A stretch of DNA of 64,000 nucleotides from Henricia sp. BOLD:AAB3569 (Eukaryota; Echinodermata; Asteroidea; Spinulosida; Echinasteridae), in contig JBBELK010000054.1 in NCBI GenBank assembly GCA_037783545.1, forward strand, positions 124,001 to 188,000, in the 5' to 3' direction. This document shows positions 34,722 to 44,900 of the stretch, piece by piece; position 1 is the first letter of the stretch; each line of letters opens with the position of its first letter. The translations under genes were made by a program, and so were the position numbers. Below the pieces are notes generated by a model, which was given only the letters and a program-made list of their open reading frames with translations, searched no databases and had not been told where the DNA came from.

Positions 34722-34937
34722 GACATTCATGACAATGACAACGACTCGGCTTTTCTCTGCGAGCTATTTTCCGGAGAAAAGGTCACATTCTCGTTCGCCA
34801 CAAAAGACGACAAACAAATCCAAGAATCCCTCCCCTTTGGCATTTTAGGATGTCTTCAGATGCTGCCTGCTGCTAACCTCCTATCACTTTGTAACAAGGG
34901 TCAGGGACTGTGGACCGCTTCCTTGGGGGCATACTAA
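34722..34937 (+). pseudogene. DUF3987-like ATPase, continuation after the insertion
   Basis: Reads DNDNDSAFLCELFSGEKVTF, then SFATKDDKQIQESLPFGILG and CLQMLPAANLLSLCNKGQGL, ending at a stop (34935-34937). 'GEKVTFSFATKDD...ILGCLQMLPAANLL' is the kind of segment that follows the P-loop in DUF3987-type proteins. The stop runs straight into a 10-bp tandem repeat (34935-34975), so the 3' end is probably lost. Confidence 0.55.
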
Positions 34938-34986
34938 TTGCCGTCAACTGCCGTCAACTGCCGTCAACTACCGTCAACTACCACCA
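34937..34986 (+). repeat. Short tandem repeat (tgccgtcaac)n
   Basis: Four copies of a 10-bp unit 'tgccgtcaac' / 'taccgtcaac' lie at the broken 3' end of the ATPase fragment. Confidence 0.85.
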
Positions 34987-35660
34987 AATACCACATTTTA
35001 ATCAGAAATCAATAGATTCTAGCATACTGACAAAGTAAATGCCGTATTTATGATGTAAAGCTTCCTAAAAATGACTAAAAATATTACTTTTTTGTGAGGT
35101 TGTTTTCATTTTCCGCGGTGCGCGCGGTGGCAGCCATTTTGTTGCTGCTTCCTGCTAGCTTTGTGTGGGTCAAACCATTAATGGAGGAGGGGTGTGTACT
35201 ATTTTGTAGCTCGCATGCACAGATACCATAATATAAACAGGTCAAAAGAAATAGGTCACCCCTGGGAAATGTTAATTTTTCTGGAAAACAGTTAGGCTCC
35301 TTAACCTGTTACAAAAATGTAAAATGTAGAGTGAAATGTTACACATTTAATGTGCAATAAAGTTTCACCTAACAGTTAACCCTCGCCTTCAAATGCTGCC
35401 ATTTAGTGAATTTGATGACCAATTAAAAATAACACTTTCTTGCATAGGGATTTGAAAAATTGATGAAATCATGTTTTTACAGAATTTTTAATATTCTTTT
35501 CTCACTTTAGGCCTAATTAATTTTCCTAAAGTGTACAAATGTAAACATGCATTTAATGTTTTGGTTTCTAAATTTACGAAGTACAGTAAATTAGAGTCAT
35601 CCAAGCGAAGCAATGTTGTTTAGGCTTCCAAAACCATTTTTTTAAAAAGGTTTTGTGGAA
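34987..35660. other. Intergenic stretch, no gene seen
   Basis: AT-rich, with stops in all frames. The right part (from about 35580, cagtaaattagagtcatcca) may be the terminal region of the Tc1 copy that follows. Confidence 0.45.
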
Positions 35661-35688
35661 ATGGAAAGTTTTTTTTTGTCCTTTTGTT

Positions 35689-36050
35689 TCAGTAATGGGT
35701 TGGCCGTCCTTGCTTATCAACCACTTCAGTACATCGTCGACGCATACTGTTGATAAGATTTCTGATACAGCCTTGGTCAATTCGCTCCCATGCATTTTCA
35801 AGGATTCTTTGAAGCTCCTGAAGAGTAGTGTTTTCTTTGATCTTCTTGTCTGCTTCCCGCTTGAGATGGTCCCAGAGATGTTCAATTGGGTTCAAGTCTG
35901 GGGACTTTGATGGCCATTCCAGGCGCTCAATTCCTTCGTCATCCAAGAATTGGTTGGTGATCCTCGCTCTGTGTGGTGTGGCATTGTCGTCCATCAATAT
36001 AAATTGTTGGCCGATTGCCGCTGCACCACATGGGGTTCCAAAACTCTGAG
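35689..36050 (-). pseudogene. Tc1 transposase C-terminal fragment
   Basis: Minus strand. It reads QFILMDDNATPHRARITNQF, then DDEGIERLEWPSKSPDLNPI and EHLWDHLKREADKKI, ending RRRCTEVVDKQGRPTHY at a stop. It contains the second catalytic Asp (DDNATPH) and the 'SPDLNPIEHLWD' segment with the third acidic residue. The N-terminal half is replaced upstream of about 36050 by unrelated repeat sequence ('aaagcgcattgagagatccg'). Confidence 0.85.
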
Positions 36051-36273
36051 GGAGCTGAGAAGGATTAAGGAATTTACTGAGCCCAATGACCAGGGGTAAT
36101 AATGCAGAAAGCGCATTGAGAGATCCGTCGGATCTGTAATGCGCTATATAAGAACTGTCTATATTATTACTTGATAATGGTAAACCTTGTGTGATTTGGC
36201 AAGAGCTGAAGCTCCTATTTGAGGAGCTTGAAACCTTCAAGCAAATGCTTAGTGGCAAAAGCAACATAAGTTT

Positions 36274-36437
36274 AACTAGAGGTATGACGTTTGTTGTTAC
36301 AAACGCCAGGTGATCGGGCTAAATGAACATTTTGTGATGAATTTCAGACGTTGTTATCACCCGTGGAATGGCAAAAATGGAAGTATACACTAATCCGGTA
36401 ACTAATATCTCCTCCCTGCATATCCGCCATAGCTGGG
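36274..36437 (+). repeat. Solo copy of the 'actagaggtatgacg' repeat, empty site
   Basis: It matches the segments at 60622 and 63314 in the higher-order repeat. Here the sequence runs directly through 'ggcaaaaatggaagtataca', without the 125-bp hairpin present in the other two copies. It therefore shows the pre-insertion state. Confidence 0.85.
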
Positions 36438-36869
36438 GGCGTCCAGTGCATGGGCTGTGCGTTTTGTGTTGCTGTTAGAACGAAAAGCGCTCACCATTAC
36501 ATGCACGAACGAGCATTGATTTACATACATATATATATAGCTCAATGCGAACGAGCCTCCTTCGCGTATACGCGACGCGCCCGCCTTTGCGTACACGCGA
36601 CGCGCCCGCCTTTGCGCGCACACAACCCTACAAAGACGCGCAACTTGTTCGAAGTAAACAAATGCAGCTTCAGCAACAGCAAAAACATACAGTTCATTCA
36701 GTGGAAGCAAAAACCCAGGTATGGCGGATATACAGGGAAGAAGACCTGCGGCAAATTGTATCTGAAGAATTGTACTAGGTATGTGACAAATTCTTATGAT
36801 AGGTCTGAGAGAACTGAAGAAATTGTAGACAGACATGATCTCTGTGTGATCTGAACTTCCGGTAGAAAG

Positions 36870-37345
36870 TGGAAGCTATTCAAAAATAGTTTTTGTGTTT
36901 ATTTGAAAGCAAATGGAGCTAATATGGTTGGTAATTTGACCATCGTATGTACAACAATTTGTTGAAGTTTTTAGTTTCGGCGAAAGAATAGTGCACATAA
37001 TGTTTGTGGTTGTCGAGATATGACTTTTGCAGCGATTCAACTCAAATGTTGTGTAATTTGAACTCATTGCGTAATCAACGTGCAAGTGATGACGTCATCA
37101 TTGACATAGTCATGAAGTCTACATGTGTGATAAAATGTCGTTAGATAGAACCATTGTCAATTTCTCAGGGTGGTGGATGTTCTTATCAAATTTGTAAAAA
37201 AAGACAAATGAGACTTGTGTTTGTTGTGATAACGAACACATGGGTGTTTTTGTCTGACGTCATCATGGTGGTCTCAGATGAAGACATTAATGATCAGATG
37301 TGGCGCGGGAATGAAGAATGTAGGCCAAATGGTTGATTTTTTTAC
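36870..37345. repeat. Diverged copies of the TGACGTCA-rich repeat family
   Basis: Contains 'gtgatgacgtcatca', 'gcgtaatcaacgtgcaagtg' and 'tctacatgtgtg', matching the 59-64 kb repeat in order. A closer partial copy lies at 37440-37590 ('attacgtaaccaccgtgcat'). Confidence 0.65.
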
Positions 37346-37726
37346 CAAATTGTCAGAATTGAATATATTAAGGCCTGCTTCAAACGTTGAAGGGGGCCTT
37401 AATATCATGCACCTTTAATCTGACATGTGAATTTTTAAATAAATAAGCTGCAATACCTACGTAATGTCATACCATATTACGTAACCACCGTGCATGTGAT
37501 GACGTCATCATCATTGGTATAGTCATAAAGTGCACGTGTACGTGTGGGAATATTTTGTTTCGTTGAACCATGGTCAAAGTTTCTACCACTTTGGGTCTAT
37601 TCGACACCATATATTACAGGATGTCAAGTTGCATGGTGATTGAGAACATCTTTTTTAACTCGGGGCCTGAAAAAGACCCACATAAGGTTGAACAAGGCTG
37701 AAAGATACAGGCTCGTCCGCAGTGCG

Positions 37727-37838
37727 CGCGCGGCAAATTTGTGTAACGAATTACGCAGGTCACTGCCTTTGCTATGGAGCTGCGTATTTCGTGGCACGAA
37801 TTTGACGGCGCTCGCATTGCTGACGAGCCTTGCCTTTA
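37727..37838 (+). repeat. Half-copy of the 'aaaggcaca' MITE family
   Basis: 'gctatggagctgcgtatttc' through 'gcattgctgacgagccttgc' matches part of 39752-39900. Confidence 0.6.
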
Positions 37839-38841
37839 ATCAAACTATTATAATCAAACTATTATAAATGTTGTTTTTGTATGATTTGATTGCGTCTAGA
37901 AAAACAAACCTTTGTATTTTGATGTGGATAAGAAAATAAGATTTGAAAAGTTGGACCATCATTGGCGTTCCGTCGCGGCTCAGTTTGTGTTCGAATGTTT
38001 AGCGACATTAAAATCTACCGTAGATTTGTCATAGCGCCCTCATTAAGAAAAGGATTTTGGTTGCGCATGCGTGTGAAGAGAACTGACTGGTTGCAAGGCG
38101 ACACGTGAACAGGAATGTTCGTCTTCGTAGACTACTCGGTACGTATAAGGCGGTCGTGTGCGGTTTGGGTATCGGGAACCAGTTTAACGTGATTGCGTGC
38201 GTGGTAAGTTGGTTTTGTGAAAACGTTGTAAATATTGGCACATTTTAGGGCAGTTAATGGCGAAATTTGGAAAGAAATCATTCAGATTGGATTATTAAGG
38301 TGCGAAAGATAGGCCTATTCGGTGTAATTGGAAGGAGATGTGGAAAATGAACATACATTTCAATTTTTTGTGTGTAATGACTAATGTGGACGGCAAGTCG
38401 CTATTTCAGTAGGCTAGTACTACACTGTACTAGTACTAGTACTACATGTAGGCCTAATTGAATTTGACATGACATGTCGCGGCGCGTGCGTCCTGCCCGC
38501 GTGAAAACAAAACAAGCTGAACGTACATCGTGCACGTTACTGGCAACAAACATGGCGGAAAGCACTGCATTGTGACGTTGCATGACATCACATATTCGCA
38601 AGCCCTATAGGCCTATCATGAAAAGCTAAAAATACAAGAGGGCGCTGTTTCGTAAAGCTTAAAATTGGGCTAAGTGAAATATTTTACGTATACATTGAAC
38701 AAAGATGTGAAGGAAATTACGTTCTGCGATAAACAGATAATGTAATGTTTAGAACTACTGCCCACTAGCCCTACAAAAAGGGCTGTAAATAGCTCGCTTT
38801 TCAAATCTGACTTATTACTGTCGCTATTACAGCCGTACTAC

Positions 38842-39640
38842 GAGGCTGTATGGAAATGCCAAGTGTCAAACTGCTGAAATCTGGGAAAGTTTCACAACAA
38901 ATATTGTCCGAAGCACATCAGACCAGACCACTTTCACATACCGGTACATCATTGCAGTCTTGAGAGTCTAGTGTTTTATAAAATAACGGTAAAGCTTATC
39001 GAATTGTCAATTTGGCCATCTACGGTGTCTTGAAACATTGATTGGACAAAATTCGGACAATGTTCTGACCTGCATGCCCTGTGTGCCACCATTTTAGCTA
39101 ATATAGGCCTACTGGACGATGGTCATGATGGTGGCGCTTCTCGATCATGAGAAGTGAAGGAGCGCGGCTGTGCAATATGCATAATTCATATTGATGTTGC
39201 ATGTGTTTATCCAACCTGGCAAGTACATCATGTGCGCAGTGCAGTTATGGCCAATTTTGTGATGTACTTGCCAGCTGGGATAAACACATGCGACATTAAT
39301 ATGAATTATGCATATTGCACAGCTAGCCGGGCTCCTTGACGTCTCATGATCGAGTTAGAAGTGCCATTATCGTCCAGCATATCAGCTAAAATGGCGGCGC
39401 ACAGGGCATGCAGGTCAGAATGTTGTCTGAATTTTGTCGAATATTTCAAGATGCCGTAGATGGCCAAATTGATGATTCCGTAAGCTTTACTGTTATTTTC
39501 TGAAATAGTAGACTCTCAGAATTGCAATGATGTATGTGAAAGTGGTCTGGTCTGATGTGCTTCAGACGATATTTGTAGTGAAACTTTCTCGGATTTCGGC
39601 AGTTAGACACTTGGCATTTCTGTACAGCCTCAAAACTGCC
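38842..39640. repeat. 800-bp foldback element
   Basis: Arms of about 390 bp centred near 39240. The left 'ggctgtatggaaatgccaag' is mirrored by 'cttggcatttctgtacagcc'. Near the centre, 'tgcatgtgtttatccaacct' is mirrored by 'agctgggataaacacatgcg'. Arms are 85-95% matching by eye. Confidence 0.8.
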
Positions 39641-39751
39641 CAGTTGCTTTTTTGACTTAGTTTTGTCAGAAATTTTAGCTTTTTTGTAGAAAAATCATAT
39701 TATCCTTCAAAAATTGCATTCACTTGGCATGGTTAGTGCACAAGATAACCA

Positions 39752-39900
39752 TTTAAAGGCACATCCTCATCAGCAATGCGCGCAGGCTAATTTCGTGCCA
39801 CGAAATACGCAGCTCCATAGCATAGCAAAGGCATGAAGCTGCATATTCCGCTGCATGAATTTGGCGCGCGCACATTGCTGACAAGCCTGTGCCTTTAACA
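39752..39900. mobile_element. Small MITE, 'ttaaaggcacat..cagcaatg' ends
   Basis: Left 'ttaaaggcacatcctcatca' and right 'tgacaagcctgtgcctttaa' are inverted; the inner motif 'catagcaaaggcat' spans the centre. Related half-copies are at 29.6 and 37.7 kb. Confidence 0.7.
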
Positions 39901-40289
39901 TGTGTGTACAGTGCTGTGGACTAATTAGGATAACCTGCTATGCTTGGACAATTATATCTCTAAAAGTAATGGGCCTACAGAGATACACTTTATATGTACC
40001 GGTATATCATTTTAAAGATCTTGGAATGGCTTTCATTGTATAAAATTACATCAAAATTGTATCTTGTACCACAAAAAAGTTGTGAATTTATAACCTTTGA
40101 CCTTGATTTGCACAAATGCGTATTTGTCAAAATGTGTAATTTTTTTTTATTTGTTAGCTTAAAATGTAAGGAACTTTTTCAGAAAGATTTGAGATGGGTA
40201 ATCTTAGTTTTTGAGTTACGATAATTTAAATAATAAATAACATGTAAATGCCATGTACAGCATGTATACAGAACATGTTAAGTTGGTTC

Positions 40290-40573
40290 AATAGACCTTT
40301 ATTACGGTGTGTCCATCTTTGTCTTGTTCCCCACTGCATAGTATGCATGTGTACATGTCTGCGCAATAGTGCGTGCAGTCTTCCGTTATTGTTTTGAGAA
40401 AATCATTGTCCGCACTGCATTTTCTTGATCGCACCTTGCGCATGTCATTGTGATGCACACAATGAACATTTTCAACATGGGGTCAAACTATTTTATTTTG
40501 GCAAGCCTCACTTTCGTTACGATCATTTTAATATGGAAAAAGGGAAGATGGCCGTGCCGTGATAAAGGTCTAT
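40290..40573. mobile_element. MITE with 'atagacctttat' termini
   Basis: Left 'aatagacctttattacggtg' is mirrored by right 'gccgtgataaaggtctata'. A related single end is at 9888. The interior has no coding capacity. Confidence 0.75.
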
Positions 40574-40699
40574 AAGTTGATTTGCACCCATGGGGTAGAG
40601 GAAACTGTATAATCCTATTCATATCCGAGTGCAAAATTGCTTGGATTTTGGTACATAAAGAGTGTGAGTGAGATTGTTTCAGATTAAGGACCATGTGTG

Positions 40700-40832
40700 T
40701 ACTAAGTGTGTACAAACTTGGCCCCAGACTGACTCGGCCTCCATTGTCCCGTGTACAAACTCGGACCCAGACTGACTCAGCCCCTCTTTCCTTGTGTACA
40801 AACTCAGACCCAGATTGACTCGGCCCTAATTG
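40700..40832 (+). repeat. Three-copy tandem repeat, about 52 bp
   Basis: 'gtgtacaaactcggacccag' followed by 'actgactcagccc' is repeated three times with small differences. Confidence 0.8.
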
Positions 40833-40839
40833 CTTTAGG

Positions 40840-41928
40840 AGCCAGTGGCTTTTTATTTTATTTTTCTCCGTTCAGCGAAACCTTTATTATGAAATATGTT
40901 GGCAGATTAGCGTACAAATTGGAAAATACAGTATGCACATATATAGTGTTTGTTGCACAATATTTTGAAACAAGAAGATAAACCAATTCCAAATGAGAAT
41001 AGCAATTTGCACTTCGTAGTGGTTTATATGGCTGAACATAAAACTAAGTCCAAGACCACTGGATTTTTCCGAATTAGAAATCCGGTTCGGATAAATTGTC
41101 ACATCGATTTTTGTTTAAGTGTCAATAATTGCCAATTTTGATGATTTCTTTTTAAGATTAATTTAGTTTATTTTGGAAAGACTTTCATAATAATGTGTGG
41201 GTCTATTTTGAACCCAAAATAGCCTAACGAAGCCCGTGTGTTCCTTTAAGGCTATGAGTGGACAATTTATGTAAAAGTGTCATTTGGACGTGCTTTCGTT
41301 TGTCACAGTTGAGTACTGGAGATATGATAAACAATTAAAGATTCCAGCTGGGTGATAAAATAGAGTGATTAGTATGTACTTTAAGAAGAAATACAATGTA
41401 GGCATTCACCAATTTAGACAAAAGATGTAAAGAAGCTAATCTACAGATAGAGGAAATCAGACCTTTTTAAAAACATGTTCACTTACCGGTATCAAGAAAT
41501 CTTCATTCGTTAAAGGTTATACATTTCTCTGTTTGTTTGTGGCACGAGATACAATGTTGGTATTATTAAATGAATGCTATTTCTAGAAGTTTAAAATGAT
41601 ATAAAATTTATATCTGTTGGTACTTCAATTGTGGAATTATGGATGTCCAAATATAGCAGGTCATGCTAATTAGTTAAGTTTGTTCTATGGTAAGTGAACA
41701 AATAATTGACCAAATGACAATTTTCGTTCTAGGGGTTTGTCAAAGAGTTCAATCACCACACCAAATTTCATTTCAATCTGTGACATTCAGGCCTGGCAGT
41801 GTGTCAAAATAACATGGAATGAATCTTGTGTATGATATAACAGCTGAAATGCATTTGTTTGTAGAAATTTGAAATGGCACTTTTGGCTTAAAATTTGCAT
41901 TTGTATTTGATTGTATTTTAGAAATCTG
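40840..41928. promoter_or_regulatory. Presumed 5' flank of the Helentron gene
   Basis: No coding frame. The last part has a polypyrimidine-like stretch and 'tattttag' at 41913-41920, just before the ATG. The ORF could therefore begin in a 3' exon with a non-coding leader upstream; that is inference. No promoter element is identified with confidence. Confidence 0.3.
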
Positions 41929-44900
41929 ATGCCAAATATGATTGCGACTGTTGCTGTTGAAGGAGGGAGAGTTGAAGGTGGAGGTCAGCGTGACAATGGA
42001 ACTACATTCTGTACTTGTGTGAAGAAGGCTACTAATCAGGAACATGGAGAAACTTGTGTACAGTCTATACTTGGAGATAACACTGAACATGGGGAAACCT
42101 GTGAACAGTCTATACTCGGAGATAACACTGAACATGGGGAAACCTGTGAACAGTCTATACTCGGAGATAACACTGAACATGGGGAAACCTGTGAACAGTC
42201 TGTACTTGGAGATAACACTGAACATGGGGAAACCTGTGAACAGTCTATACTTGGAGATAACACTGAGCATGGGGAAACCTGTGAACAGTCTATACTTGGA
42301 GATAACACTGAACATGGGGAAACCTGTGAACAGTCTATACTTGGAGATAACACTGAACATGGGGAAACCTGTGAACAGTCTATACTTGGAGATAACACTG
42401 AACATGGGGAAACCTGTGAACAGTCTATACTTGGAGATAACACTGAACATGGGGAAACCTGTGAACAGTCTATACTTGGAGATAACACTGAACATGGGGA
42501 AATCTGTGAACAGTCTATACTTGGAGATAACACTGAACATGGGGAAACCCTTGAACAGTCTATACTTGGAGATAACACTGAACATGGGGAAACCCGTGAA
42601 CAGTCTATACTTGGAGATAACACTGAACATGGGGAAACCTGTGAACAGTCTATACTTGGAGATAACACTGAACATGGGGAAACCTGTGAACAGTCTATAC
42701 TTGGAGATAACACTGAACATGGGGAAACCTGTGAACAGTCTATACTTGGAGATAACACTGAACATGTTGAAACCTGTGAACAGTCTGTACTTGGAGATAA
42801 CATTGAACATGGGGAAACCTGTGAACAGTCTGTACTTGGAGATAACAGTGAACATGGGGAAACCTGTGAACAGTCTGTACTTGGAGATAACACTGAACAT
42901 GGGGAAACCTGTGAACAGTCTGTACTTGGAGATAACACTGAACATGGGGAAACTTGTGAACAGTCCATACTTGGAGATAACAGTGAACAAAGGATAAAGG
43001 CTAAACACATGGATATAACTGAGATTAGTAATCTTGGAGAAAAACCAGAAAAGATAATTGCAGAAGATAGGAAAGGCAAGTGTACAGACGATATGCAAAA
43101 CATTAAGATAGATTTGAGGAATAACATAAGCAGAAGCAAAGTTGAAATAAATCACAGAGTGATGCAGCTTAATGACATTGAAGTAAGACTACAGTGTTTG
43201 GAGTGTGAATTGAAAGATAGACAGAAAAACTTGTATGAAAGAGACAGAAGGATACAGTGTAAGCAAAGGAAACGAAAGTCATACAACAGGAGGAAAGAAC
43301 GTAAACTTAAGAGCAGGTACATGGACATGTGTTTTGAAAGTAAAGAAGCAGGTTCAACACAGTATGAGAAGCAACGGAAACAAATTTACTCTGGTACTAA
43401 AAGAAGTTTGAGTAAAGTACTTAAGCATGTGGACTTAAACAATGGGAAGAAAAGGAGTAAGAAAAACTGTGGACAAATAAGTTCGGGAAAAAAGAAAGAG
43501 ATAGAAATAAATGCTAAAGAAAAAAAATTGCTTGAAAAAGAGAAAAACCTGGACATACTGAAAAGTAAATTGAATGACTTTGAAGTTGATTTGATGATAC
43601 GAGAACAGAAAGGGACTGTAAGTAAAGGACATTGCAGAAACAAGGCATCACCATACAAGTACGTGGGTTGTCAAGGAAAAAGCAAGAGAAATGGGAAGTC
43701 TGTGGGTTGTCAAGGAAAACTCAAGAGAAATGAGAAAGTTGGTGTAGTGAGAAGAGACAAAAAGTGCAAAATATCAAAACCTGGAAAGGACAAAACTGTT
43801 GTGACATACAACAGAAAGAGAAACGGTCGTATTATACAGGAACAAGTGAGCAAGGAAGATAAAAAGATTCATGAAAAAGCACAGAAATACATCTGTCACC
43901 GCACTAAAAGAATTTTGAGTAAACTTGTAAAGAAACTAAAGGGAGGTAAGAAACAAACATTAAAGGGTGTCAGTGTCCCCAAGAAATGTGGAGGTGGAAA
44001 GCCCAAGATGAAGTGTAAACAAAATGAATCTAAATTGGAGGACACCAACATTGAACAGTTTGATAATGTGTGTTGGCTTTGTGAGAATACTGACGGACAT
44101 GAAACGGGTAGAAGGCAAATAAGATGTAACAAGTGTCTTGTGGTATTTCATTTATCATGCACAAAGTTCATGAAGATGGAGCCATATTTGATTGATAAGA
44201 GAGTGTCGTGGGTTTGTTGTAACTGCGGACAATCTAACTACAGTGACAGTTTGTTTTATGACATTGGTATTCCTACAGATAAAAATCTATATGAATGGAC
44301 AAGACAGGATACAGTACAAGAATGTTCCAGTGCAGTTGAAGAACAACTGAAAGTCTTTGACAAGGTGAGAGAGGTTTTCAAGAAATCGCAGAAGCATGAA
44401 CGTTGTACAGAATGTAGCAATGCATTGTACCACCAGAAACAAACTGGTGGTTATTTTTTGAGGAAAAGAAAATCGACTACGGTAGTTGATGCAGCTAAAT
44501 CAAACAGAATATCTAAAAAGACAAAAAGAGCAAGCAAACTTGAAACAAAGAGTAATGATTCAAATGCTAGTGAGAGCATTAGTAAACAACAAAGACAAAC
44601 AGTGAAGAGAAAAGAGAGTACTGATATGGAAGCTGATAAACAACTGTCCGAAAAGGTAAAGAAAAGGTCAGCAGTTACTAAAAAGAGGAAGGTGGAAGTA
44701 GAAGAGAAGAACATACATGTAGACATTGATACTGATCAGCAAGCAGAAAAAAATGAGGCAAATTCAAGTAATACATGTGGAATGCAACATCGATCATGCC
44801 AAAGCACTGATAAAATGGACTCAAAAATGCATACTAGCAAAGATATGTACATGAGTACACCATGCTCAGCTGTGGAATACGTTATTATACAGGGAAATTA

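Noticed and set aside
36402..36854. Frames of 130-144 codons over 'cgcgacgcgcccgcctttgcg' repeats
   Set aside because: Stop-free because of a short GC-rich direct repeat; no domain pattern, and overlapping frames on both strands are equally open.
42036..43139. Second minus-strand frame of 367 codons (CSVLSPSIDCSQVSP repeats)
   Set aside because: Same cause: another frame of the same minisatellite.
41773..43155. 460-codon minus-strand frame with repeated 'YRLFTGFPMFSVISK'
   Set aside because: It is the antisense of the 45-bp coding minisatellite; its length comes from the stop-free repeat unit, and both flanks lack coding character.
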